Shown: positions 18,159 to 26,084 of the stretch, one piece after another
Numbering within the stretch: position 1 is the first letter of the stretch
How the letters are laid out: every line of letters begins with the position of its first letter
Source of the DNA: Bacteroidales bacterium
GTDB lineage: Bacteria > Bacteroidota > Bacteroidia > Bacteroidales > F082
Assembly (NCBI GenBank): GCA_017395365.1
Contig: JAFPUN010000016.1
Span: 1-64,000, forward strand
Direction: 5' to 3'
DNA length: 64,000 nt
Made by a program: the position numbers and the translations under genes
Notes under the pieces: generated by a model
What the model saw: the letters and a program-made list of their open reading frames with translations, nothing else
Told to the model about the DNA's origin: nothing
Database searches by the model: none

Positions 18159-18312
18159 TGATTTCCTCCAAGCATTCTTTGCACAGGCAGTCGCTGTAGT
18201 GATCCTTCAGATAGGCTTTAGTGCTGTCTTTGAGCTGCACTTTCACGCACCAGCAGTCGATGGAATGCACGCATTCGAATGTCTTTCCGCAACGGGGACA
18301 GGTTTTTGTCAT
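18145..18312 (-). CDS. cysteine-rich CWC family protein
   Basis: 55 aa, starting MTKTCPRCGKTFECVHSIDC, with a WC motif immediately after and a second Cys cluster CLCKECLEE near the end. The CPxCG...C...CWC arrangement is the CWC family signature and suggests a small metal-binding (probably zinc) protein. The stop codon lies 14 nt inside the next gene, so translation of the BtuF-like gene is likely coupled to it. It lies 90 nt after the BtuG-like gene, behind two hairpins. Function unknown; small CWC proteins often sit beside B12 uptake genes in this phylum, from memory. Confidence 0.8.
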   Translation of the reverse strand: MTKTCPRCGKTFECVHSIDCWCVKVQLKDSTKAYLKDHYSDCLCKECLEEINGKQ

Positions 18313-18338
18313 TGTTGAAGTGTTGATTGTTGGTAAAA

Positions 18339-18388
18339 GTTCGGGCGGATGAAATCCGCCCGAACCGAGTCGGGGATTTGGAATCCCC
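18339..18388. repeat. two adjacent perfect hairpins
   Basis: GTTCGGGCGGAT-gaa-ATCCGCCCGAAC (18339-18365) and GGGGATT-tgg-AATCCCC (18372-18388). On the operon strand the first ends with a weak TTTT. They may lower read-through from the BtuG-like gene into the CWC and BtuF-like genes, or may simply be dispersed palindromes. Confidence 0.7.
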
Positions 18389-18402
18389 TAAAAGAATATC
18401 AA

Positions 18403-19482
18403 TTATTTAAACAACATTGCACTGGGAATGATGCCTGCCGTGAACGAACCGAGCAGCAAGCCATCGCTGGTATAACGGTAGACCGTTCCGTTGTCTTGGT
18501 AGTTGCCTGCATCGGCGACATAAATCTCGCCGCTTTGAGGCTCGACCGCCAAGTTATAGAACCAGCCCATGGGACTGGCAGTGATACGGAACGTCTCCGA
18601 CAGGGATGACGAGGCGATATCATAACGACGCACCTCGTTGTTATTAATCAGATACAGCTGGTCGCCCGTAGGATTCGCCTTCAATGAAGAAGCCGTGCCA
18701 GGCAACTCGCAACGCTTCGTTGCGGTCTTCAGCATCGGGTCAATCTCCCACAAGGAGGGGGCCTCTCCGTAGTCTTCCTCCCAAGAGCGGCCTTCGCAGA
18801 GCACCCACACATGGCCGTTCTTGTCGACAGCCATCGTATTGGGCTCCTTGCCCACCTCGATTTCAGCCACCTTCACGTCATTGTTGATGTCGATGACCTG
18901 AACGGTGGTGAAACTGTCATGCGAGTCGGGATTGATGTAATAATATGACCAGTTGCTGACATACAGTTCATTGCCCACCTGCACCATCTTCTCTGTGGTC
19001 TTACCCGTCTCAATATAGCCTGCATGGGTCATATCCTGCGGGTTGACAATCCAAAGACCTGTGCCGATGATATCGGTGACATAGGCCTTGTTGGGGGCCA
19101 CGAAATGCATCTCACGCGGCGAATAGAAATCACCGAGTTTGAAAGGCTTCGTAGTGTCGCACACCATCGTGCGGGCATCCACCTTATAGATATGGTTGCT
19201 GTTGTTGACCACGATATAAAGCATGCCGTTGGTCATCGCCAGGCTTTGGCCGACATCGCCAAGCGGTGCGTCGTTCACCTTGTAGAACAGGTTATGGCCT
19301 ACCGTGTCGGCTTCAAGGTCATAGAACGAAATCGAGGCGTTGGAAAACTGGAAGTTGCCCTCGTTGAGCACGAACACACCATGGCCTAGGTCGAGTGCTT
19401 TCGGATTGACGGGTTTCTCGGGCTTGCAAGAGAACAGCAACGCTGCCACAAGAGCCAACAAAAACAGGTGTCTTTTCTTCAT
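18403..19482 (-). CDS. BtuG-like YncE-family beta-propeller lipoprotein
   Basis: 359 aa lipoprotein (lipobox LLFSC at about residue 19). Repeated YncE/YVTN-type blades are visible: HGVFVLNEGNFQFSNASISF, LYIVVNNSNHIYKVD, VYVSNW-type segments, EVGKEPNTMAVDKNGHVWVL and EIYVADAGNY. This matches the DUF5074/BtuG type of surface propeller that captures cobalamin with high affinity in Bacteroides. The cobalamin riboswitch at the head of the operon supports a B12 role. It lies 13 nt downstream of the preceding T9SS-protein gene. BtuG normally caps BtuB, and no btuB is present in the window. Confidence 0.8.
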   Translation of the reverse strand: MKKRHLFLLALVAALLFSCKPEKPVNPKALDLGHGVFVLNEGNFQFSNASISFYDLEADTVGHNLFYKVNDAPLGDVGQSLAMTNGMLYIVVNNSNHIYKVDARTMVCDTTKPFKLGDFYSPREMHFVAPNKAYVTDIIGTGLWIVNPQDMTHAGYIETGKTTEKMVQVGNELYVSNWSYYYINPDSHDSFTTVQVIDINNDVKVAEIEVGKEPNTMAVDKNGHVWVLCEGRSWEEDYGEAPSLWEIDPMLKTATKRCELPGTASSLKANPTGDQLYLINNNEVRRYDIASSSLSETFRITASPMGWFYNLAVEPQSGEIYVADAGNYQDNGTVYRYTSDGLLLGSFTAGIIPSAMLFK

Positions 19483-19495
19483 AGATTATCGTAAT

Positions 19496-20476
19496 TTATT
19501 GTTTCACAATGCGTTTAACAACATCCTTTCCATCAGCGGCAACGCGGATGAAATAGATGCCCTGTTGCAACCCACTCATATCGACGATTGCTTCAGTCGA
19601 AGTCAGCACCTGTTGTCCGACCACATTGAAGACCTCCACCGATTGGAAATTCTCCACCTTGATAGTCAGACGGTCTTTCACGGGGTTGGGATATAAGGCG
19701 ACAACATCGGCTGTGTTCTCAGGCACGTCAAAATGGGCCAAGTCGTGGACCACACCGACAGCATCAAGGTCCATTCCGCTTGAGGCGAATTCTGTAGGCC
19801 AGGGGTCGTTAATGATATGACCCTCTGAGTCGTAGTTGGCATACTCCGGGTCGATGTTACCTATCACATCGACAATACGGATATGAGTGACCTTGTTCTT
19901 GTCGAGCAAGGCATTGTCTTCCACCTCGTCCAAGTCAAACGGAGTCCCATAAAACGCCCCGTATTTACTGGCGAAGTTATGGAGTTGTGCCGGATTGATG
20001 GAACCAGCATTGCCCAGCTGGGTCTCGGTCTGCACATATGTCACAGCGGGAAAACGGAAAAAGTTCTCACCGTCGGAGCTAACTTCAACGAAACCCAATT
20101 CAAGCGCCCAGGTATCAGGATTCTGTGCGTTAGCGAAACCGTTCTCAAACACAGCAAAATCAGGACCTGGTCCATTATAGATTGGCGAGGCGAAAGTCAA
20201 AATGGCCTTCCCTCCATCTCCAAGACTCACGACATCAAAGGTGCCTCCAGGCATACCCAAGGCCAACGAATCAGCACCATAGGAAGCCAATCCGTTTTCA
20301 GGCTTGTCGATACGCATCGGACCGCGCTCCACCGTGCATCCTGTGGCCCATGCCACGAATGCCGAGGAGTCGGCGTGCATGGCTGTGGTGCCGGGTTTGT
20401 CTTCTGCAGGCGCAAACTGTGCCCACAACGCAACCGGCACCATAGCCATCAGCAATATGGAGAGTCTCTTGATCAT
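19496..20476 (-). CDS. B12-operon T9SS-secreted surface protein
   Basis: 326 aa. A signal peptide ends near LWAQF. The single beta-rich domain has the motifs VVSLGDGGKAILTF, GPDFAVFENGF, ELGFVEVSSDGENFFRFPA and DLDAVGV. The C-terminus is a T9SS type A sorting domain (VALYPNPVKDRL, LQQGIYFIRV). I recognise the FAVFENGF family as a cell-surface family often under cobalamin control in Bacteroidota, with no settled function. Its start overlaps the preceding gene by ATGA. A role in presenting or binding corrinoid at the surface is inferred from the operon. Confidence 0.7.
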   Translation of the reverse strand: MIKRLSILLMAMVPVALWAQFAPAEDKPGTTAMHADSSAFVAWATGCTVERGPMRIDKPENGLASYGADSLALGMPGGTFDVVSLGDGGKAILTFASPIYNGPGPDFAVFENGFANAQNPDTWALELGFVEVSSDGENFFRFPAVTYVQTETQLGNAGSINPAQLHNFASKYGAFYGTPFDLDEVEDNALLDKNKVTHIRIVDVIGNIDPEYANYDSEGHIINDPWPTEFASSGMDLDAVGVVHDLAHFDVPENTADVVALYPNPVKDRLTIKVENFQSVEVFNVVGQQVLTSTEAIVDMSGLQQGIYFIRVAADGKDVVKRIVKQ

Positions 20477-21666
20477 TTCACCACGAGTTTGGCAGTACGC
20501 ACGGCGCTGTCGCTACTCACGCTGATGAAGTAGACACCGGCGTTGAGCGTCTCGGTGCTGACGCGCACCTGCTCACCTTCCATGGCGGTCATGCTCATCG
20601 TGCTGACCATACGGCCTTGCATGTCGTAGACCGACACCGTGTTCATACCGGCATTCTCGATGGTCACGAAGGTCTCGTTGACAGCAGGATTCGGGTAGAC
20701 CGACAGGCTCATGGCACTCTCCATCACACTGGTAGGCACCCAGACGGGTTCCACTTCCTGTTCCCAAACATAAGTCCATGGGGCAATCTCAGTAGCGCAG
20801 GACTCATCGCCCCACTTGACGAAGGTGCCATCGACGAGCGGCTCGGCGTCATAACCATTGAGGCCCATCATGCCATTCACATTGTAGAGCCACCACTGGC
20901 CAGCCAGAGAATAATGCAATTCACCCTCTTCGAAGACAATGTCGTCAACGCCCCAGTCACCTTGCACATAGCTGAAACGGCTGTCGGCAGCAGCGATGTC
21001 ATCCATCACTTCTTTCAAAATCTTCTGGTCGCCATCAAAACGATAGCCCCAAGCCAGGCATCTGTTGGGTTCGTTCCAGTTGACGGCAAAGATGATTTCG
21101 TTCTCGCCTTGACCTACCCAATAGAGAATCTCCGAAGGATCAATCGTGGCTTCTTCGCCCAACGGATAGACGGCTGCGACTTCCTTCTCCCAGACATAGA
21201 TATAATTCTCGGGATCGATCAAGGTGCCGCAATAGGTGTCGCCCCATTTCACATAGTCGCCGTCAACAAGCGTCTGGACATCAAAAGTATTCCATGACGA
21301 CTCTCCATTGACCAGGTATGAGACCCACATCGGCTCCGTAAGCTTTAAATCAAGCACACCGTTATTGAAAAAGATGTCATTGAGCCAGCTGCCGTTAGGG
21401 CTGTCATAGCTGAAACGACTATCAACAGCAGCGATTCCGTCCATGACATCTTTAATCGTGACGCTCTCGCCTTCGAAGCGATAGCCCCAAGCCAAAGCCG
21501 TGTCAGGCTCGGCCCAGTTGACGATGAAAGTCACTTCGTTTTCGCCTTCGCCAATCCAGTAGCGGATATTGGCAGGATCGATAGTAGCATCTTGTTGTGC
21601 AAACAGATTGGTCGTAAACAGACCGAAGATTCCCATGAGGAATGCAAAAGTAAAGATTTTACGCAT
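20473..21666 (-). CDS. riboswitch-proximal T9SS surface protein with duplicated domain
   Basis: 397 aa. Signal peptide ending at about NLFAQQ. Two copies of a roughly 140-residue domain are clear: IRYWIGEGENEVTFIVNW...LAWGYRFEGE...DSRFSYD, and ILYWVGQGENEIIFAVNW...LAWGYRFDGD...DSRFSYV. Both copies end in a V(K)WGD segment. A T9SS sorting domain closes it (LSVYPNPAVNET, LNAGVYFISV). It is the first gene after the cobalamin riboswitch. Possibly a corrinoid-binding protein akin in role to BtuH, but I cannot confirm that family from sequence alone. Confidence 0.7.
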   Translation of the reverse strand: MRKIFTFAFLMGIFGLFTTNLFAQQDATIDPANIRYWIGEGENEVTFIVNWAEPDTALAWGYRFEGESVTIKDVMDGIAAVDSRFSYDSPNGSWLNDIFFNNGVLDLKLTEPMWVSYLVNGESSWNTFDVQTLVDGDYVKWGDTYCGTLIDPENYIYVWEKEVAAVYPLGEEATIDPSEILYWVGQGENEIIFAVNWNEPNRCLAWGYRFDGDQKILKEVMDDIAAADSRFSYVQGDWGVDDIVFEEGELHYSLAGQWWLYNVNGMMGLNGYDAEPLVDGTFVKWGDESCATEIAPWTYVWEQEVEPVWVPTSVMESAMSLSVYPNPAVNETFVTIENAGMNTVSVYDMQGRMVSTMSMTAMEGEQVRVSTETLNAGVYFISVSSDSAVRTAKLVVK

Positions 21667-21780
21667 AATAATATAATTTTAGGTTTGACATTCAATCCAT
21701 TACATTAAAATGCTTGGGGAGATGAGGGTACACCTTAATCTATATAAGGAAAGCCAGCTCTTGTCCCGAAAGCTTCGTTT

Positions 21781-21941
21781 CAGCGACAGGCGGCAGGTCT
21801 TCTGGCTTACTCCTGGGTCTGGCCGCCTTCCCGAAAGACTAGGTTTTCAGTGGCATAGTGGCCAGCGTGAAGAGCTTACAGCAGCGGGAACTGCTCGGGA
21901 TTTGCACCCGATTCCCTATTGAGCCTCACGGCACCGCTTAT
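21781..21941 (-). promoter_or_regulatory. cobalamin riboswitch
   Basis: Read on the minus strand, the conserved blocks appear in order: GGGAATCGGGTGCAAATCCC, CAGTTCCCGCTGCTGTAA, GCCACTG, GGGAAGGCGGCC and the closing AGCCAGAAGACCTGCC box. This is the canonical B12-binding RNA. It starts at the predicted transcription start and ends about 115 nt before the first gene. Binding of adenosyl- or methylcobalamin should shut down the five-gene operon at 21666-16908. Confidence 0.95.
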
Positions 21942-21947
21942 CGGCGG

Positions 21948-21955
21948 CAAAGATA
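21948..21955 (-). promoter_or_regulatory. TAnnTTTG promoter of the B12 operon
   Basis: TATCTTTG on the minus strand, directly upstream of the riboswitch. Confidence 0.75.
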
Positions 21956-21999
21956 CAGTATTTTCAACAAAAAGTATATAAGTTCACAGAAAAAGTTTC

Positions 22000-22007
22000 T
22001 ATTTTTG
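22000..22007 (+). promoter_or_regulatory. TAnnTTTG promoter
   Basis: TATTTTTG, 20 nt before the 1103-aa secreted-protein gene and divergent from the B12-operon promoter. Confidence 0.75.
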
Positions 22008-22027
22008 CACCGAAAACGAAATGTACA

Positions 22028-25000
22028 ATGAAAAAAACAACTTTACTAATAACCGCACTGCTGATGGCCATGGTAATGGCTCAAGCCCAAGACGTTTATT
22101 TCTCTGGCAATGGCAACAATATCGGCAAAATCTGGAAAAATGACACGCTGATTTATAGCATCTCCGATACAGCCATGGTCATGCTAACCGATATGAAAGT
22201 GGCCAACGACAGCACCATTTATAGCGCAGGCTATAATTATTCCAACTTTCGGGGTCATGTTTGGTTGAACGACTCGGTTCTATTTATGACCGACACCCCA
22301 ACTTTCATCGAGCGGATGATGCTCAATGACAACGGTTGGACAGCAGTCGGCGAAAACAAGGTATGGCAAAACGGCGAGATTCTCTATGAATATAGCATTG
22401 ACAGCAACACCGTTTGCAACCTTAATGCCTTGGCCCTTGACGATCTTACAGGCGACGTATATGCAGGTGGTTCCATCGTTACCCCTGGCGTATATGCCTG
22501 CGTCTGGAAAAACGACACCATACTTTGGCAATGTGCGGGCTGGTCGGAAATCAATGATCTCTACTTTGACGGTGACACCCTCTATGCAGCAGGTTTCATC
22601 TATGGCGCTGAGTCAATCGATGGCGTAGTATGGCAAAACGACTCCATCATTTTCCAAATCGAAGGGGGCGACATCACGGAAATCACCGCATACAACGGAA
22701 GTTTGTATTGGGCAGGAGTCTCAAGCCACGACAACACTGCATACATTTGGCAAGACGGTGAGGTGCTTTATTCCCATGTTGACGTAAACATTACGGCTTT
22801 GTACGTCAATGAATATGGTGTTTTTTATGCTGGTATTGACGATGACATTGCCACCGTATGGAAAGACGGTGAAGTCCTCTATGAACCTGAAGACTGCGAA
22901 AGCATCACGGCGATTGCAGTGCTGCCCACTGAGACACCGCAACCTGGTTATGAGCCCAAACTCCTGCCTTGGTTCGACGGATTCGAATCCGACAGCACCT
23001 GGACCGACTGGACCGTCCTCGACTTCGACGGCAACACCGCCATTGGCTGGGAACGCAATGATGACGAAGCGGCCACTGATGACTACAGCGCTCGTCATCT
23101 GGCCTTCGACAACATACAGGAAGGCTGGCTCATCACTCCCCCGCTCTACTTACACCCCTACTCCGACTCGGCTTGGATGTCGTTCAAGACCATGGAAGTC
23201 AACCCGAACAACTATACCAGCAGCCAGCTGATGATCTCCACCACGGGTACCGAACTCTCCGACTTCACGGAGATATGGTCGCAAGACAACCCCTCCAACA
23301 CTTGGGACTCCATCCATATCGACCTCACCGAATACCAAGGCGACACCATCTATCTCGCCTTCAAATACAGCGGCCACCACGGCCACGACTGGTACATCGA
23401 CGACATCAATGTCGAAGAAGCATTGACGCTATTCACCATCACCGTTGAAGCCGACAGCACGGGTTGGGGCACCACCACTGGCAGCGGCAGCTATCCCTAT
23501 GGCGAGACCGTCACCATCGAGGCCATCCCCAACATAGGCCACACCTTCCTCACCTGGAGCGACGGCAATATGAACAACCCTCGCACCATCGTCGTCACCC
23601 AAGACAGCACCTTCATCGCCCACTTCGGCACGCTGCAATACACCATTGAAGTCGTCGCCGACCATCCCGAATGGGGTACGGTGACTGGCGGCGGCACCTA
23701 TTACTATGGCGACACCATACAGATTTCGGCCACGCCCAATACGGGCTTTGCCTTCGATGGCTGGGACGACGGCATCACCGACAACCCGCGCACCGTCATC
23801 GTCGCCCAAGACAGCCTCTTCACCGCCATGTTTAGCACACTGCAACACACCGTCACCGTTGTGAGCGACCATCCCGCCTGGGGCTCGGTGGCTGGTGGTG
23901 GCACCTATTATTATGGCGACACCATACAAATTTCGGCCACGGCCTACCTCGGCTTCCAGTTTAACGGCTGGGACGACGGCAACAACGACAACCCGCGCAC
24001 CGTCATCGTCGAAGAGGACATCACCTTCACCGCACATTTTGGCATCCAGCAATGCCTCATCAAGACCGAAGTCACGCCAGAAGGCGCTGGATCGGTCAAC
24101 GGAGGCGGCACCTACGACTATGGTACCACGATACATCTGACCGCACACAGCAACACCGGCTATGTCTACAGCATGTGGGACGATGGCGTCATGGACAACC
24201 CACGCAGCGTATTCGTGGAAGGCAACGCCACCTATACCGCCGTCTTCACGCCATTGCAGTATGAAATCACCACCGAGTGCGACCCTGTGGAGGGCGGCAG
24301 CGTGACTGGTGCTGGCACCTACGACTACGGTAGCACCGCTACCCTGACCGCCACACCCAACGAATACTACATGTTCGCCTGCTGGAGCGACGGCATCGCG
24401 AGCAACCCACGCAATGTAACCGTGACAGGCAATGCCAACTATAAGGCCTTATTCCACTACCAAGGCGCACCCCAATACACCATCACCGTGTTGGCCAACG
24501 ATCCCGAGTTGGGCACCGTGACGGGCAGCGGCACCTATCCCGAAGGCACCACCATCGACATCAGCGCCACGCCCAACACGGGCGCTTATTTCACAGGCTG
24601 GGACGACGGTAACACCGACAATCCACGCAGCGTCACCGTCACCCAAGACATGACCTTCACGGCCATCTTCACGGAAGTGCAAACCTTCACCATCACCGTG
24701 CGTCCCGAATACCCGTTACTCGGCTCCACTTATGGCAGTGGCACCTATCCTGTCAATACGGTCATCAACATCGGCGCCACGCCCAACCCCAACTTCTACT
24801 TCTCGGGCTGGCAAGACGGCAATATGGACAACCCGCGTTCCATCACCGTGACCGAAGATGCCGAATACATCGCCTCGTTCTCGCAAGAACCAGTCCAGAC
24901 CTATACGGTAACGGTCTATTACGATGAGAACCAGGGCTTCATCCTTGGCGCAGGCAGTTACATGGCAGGCGCCACAGCCTCCATCGCAGCCATTGCCGCC

Positions 25001-25339
25001 GATGGCTTTGTGTTCAAGAAATGGAACGACGACACCACCGACAACCCGAAAGTCGTCGTCGTCGACCACGACATCTTCCTCGCCGCCTTCTTTGAGAGCA
25101 ACGATGTGACCGAGAGTGGATTTGATCACCTCCGCCTCTACCCCAATCCAGCCAACGACAAGATTCACATCGAAGGCTTTGAGGGCGAGCACGAAATCTT
25201 CATCTACAACACTACAGGTGCATTGGTGAGGACGGCTACCATTACCGATAGCCAGGAAATCGGCGTTGGCGATTTGCCTGCCGGCCTCTATCTCGTCCGC
25301 ATCGACCAGCTTCGTGCCTTCAGATTCATCAAGAAATAA
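22028..25339 (+). CDS. T9SS-secreted WKNG-propeller, anchor-J and InlB-type repeat protein
   Basis: 1103 aa. Signal peptide to about MAQAQD. Residues 20-310 carry seven VWKNG-type repeats (KIWKNDT, HVWLNDS, KVWQNGEILY, CVWKNDT, VVWQNDS, YIWQDGEVLY, TVWKDGEVLY). An anchor-J-like sandwich follows (LPWFDGFESD, EGWLITPPL, WYIDDINV). Then come eight divergent InlB-type repeats of about 68 residues at 470-1020, each with a G.GTY...G......A.....F..W.DG...NPR pattern. A T9SS sorting domain ends it (LYPNPANDKI, LPAGLYLVR). It is a longer relative of the two proteins at 13370-16839. DNA of repeats 2 and 3 is especially similar, indicating recent expansion. Confidence 0.85.
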   Translation: MKKTTLLITALLMAMVMAQAQDVYFSGNGNNIGKIWKNDTLIYSISDTAMVMLTDMKVANDSTIYSAGYNYSNFRGHVWLNDSVLFMTDTPTFIERMMLNDNGWTAVGENKVWQNGEILYEYSIDSNTVCNLNALALDDLTGDVYAGGSIVTPGVYACVWKNDTILWQCAGWSEINDLYFDGDTLYAAGFIYGAESIDGVVWQNDSIIFQIEGGDITEITAYNGSLYWAGVSSHDNTAYIWQDGEVLYSHVDVNITALYVNEYGVFYAGIDDDIATVWKDGEVLYEPEDCESITAIAVLPTETPQPGYEPKLLPWFDGFESDSTWTDWTVLDFDGNTAIGWERNDDEAATDDYSARHLAFDNIQEGWLITPPLYLHPYSDSAWMSFKTMEVNPNNYTSSQLMISTTGTELSDFTEIWSQDNPSNTWDSIHIDLTEYQGDTIYLAFKYSGHHGHDWYIDDINVEEALTLFTITVEADSTGWGTTTGSGSYPYGETVTIEAIPNIGHTFLTWSDGNMNNPRTIVVTQDSTFIAHFGTLQYTIEVVADHPEWGTVTGGGTYYYGDTIQISATPNTGFAFDGWDDGITDNPRTVIVAQDSLFTAMFSTLQHTVTVVSDHPAWGSVAGGGTYYYGDTIQISATAYLGFQFNGWDDGNNDNPRTVIVEEDITFTAHFGIQQCLIKTEVTPEGAGSVNGGGTYDYGTTIHLTAHSNTGYVYSMWDDGVMDNPRSVFVEGNATYTAVFTPLQYEITTECDPVEGGSVTGAGTYDYGSTATLTATPNEYYMFACWSDGIASNPRNVTVTGNANYKALFHYQGAPQYTITVLANDPELGTVTGSGTYPEGTTIDISATPNTGAYFTGWDDGNTDNPRSVTVTQDMTFTAIFTEVQTFTITVRPEYPLLGSTYGSGTYPVNTVINIGATPNPNFYFSGWQDGNMDNPRSITVTEDAEYIASFSQEPVQTYTVTVYYDENQGFILGAGSYMAGATASIAAIAADGFVFKKWNDDTTDNPKVVVVDHDIFLAAFFESNDVTESGFDHLRLYPNPANDKIHIEGFEGEHEIFIYNTTGALVRTATITDSQEIGVGDLPAGLYLVRIDQLRAFRFIKK

Positions 25340-25396
25340 CAACCCTTTCATAAACAAACCAACAGTTGCGCCCGACACGAACCAAGGGAAAAAAGA

Positions 25397-26011
25397 ATGA
25401 AAAAGATTTTGTTAACTGCTCTTGTGCTCATCGCTACGTCTTTGGTCTCTTATGCCCAATACAGTAAAGCATACAATGATGCGAAAAAAATCACGGACGC
25501 CTACGAACAAAGCGTCAACAATGCCAAATCATGTGAGGAATTGGATGACGCATCCATTAACTTCTTCATCCAATTGATGGGCCTCGTTGAGGTGGAATAC
25601 GATGAAAGCGAGGAAATGACCGAAAAAGAGAACGAACTGCTAGAAGAACAAATAGACCGTATTACCAACAAGGTCGAGTCAATGAAACAACAATTCGACT
25701 GCCCGATAGAAGAAGAGGAAGAAGAGGTAGAGCTGATACCCACTACCACCCAGGAATGGGATGAACTCATCAACAGTTATGAAGCTGTGACAAAAAAGTT
25801 TGAAGCCGTAAAAAGTGTAGACTATGATAATGATGACGACTTAAACAAACTGATGGAATTGTTGACTGAAGCCGAACCTATCGTCACCCGAATCGACAAT
25901 GCCGACACCGAAAACATTACCAAAAAACAATCCGAACGACTTGACGCGATCAACGATAGATTCGTGAAAGCCGCCTATAGACTTGGATTTGCCGAAGAAG
26001 ACGAAGAATAA
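25397..26011 (+). CDS. acidic exported protein of unknown function
   Basis: 204 aa. A signal peptide ends at about SYAQYS. The rest is highly acidic and helical, with Glu runs (ESEEMTEKENELLEEQ and EEEEEEVEL) and likely coiled coils. No domain recognised. It follows the large T9SS protein by 57 nt on the same strand and may share its transcript. It ends just before a strong bidirectional terminator. Confidence 0.7.
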   Translation: MKKILLTALVLIATSLVSYAQYSKAYNDAKKITDAYEQSVNNAKSCEELDDASINFFIQLMGLVEVEYDESEEMTEKENELLEEQIDRITNKVESMKQQFDCPIEEEEEEVELIPTTTQEWDELINSYEAVTKKFEAVKSVDYDNDDDLNKLMELLTEAEPIVTRIDNADTENITKKQSERLDAINDRFVKAAYRLGFAEEDEE

Positions 26012-26027
26012 ACAAATCCTTTTCTAC

Positions 26028-26069
26028 AAAAACGAAGGAAGCCGACATCAGCCGGCTTCCTTCGTTTTT
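26028..26069. terminator. bidirectional rho-independent terminator
   Basis: A long stem, arms AAAAACGAAGGAAGCCG and CGGCTTCCTTCGTTTTT, between convergent genes. Confidence 0.9.
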
Positions 26070-26084
26070 ATGTATAGGCAATCG

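Noticed and set aside
23429-24148. Antisense 239-aa frame under the InlB-type repeats
   Set aside because: It is the complement of the repeat DNA and inherits its periodicity.
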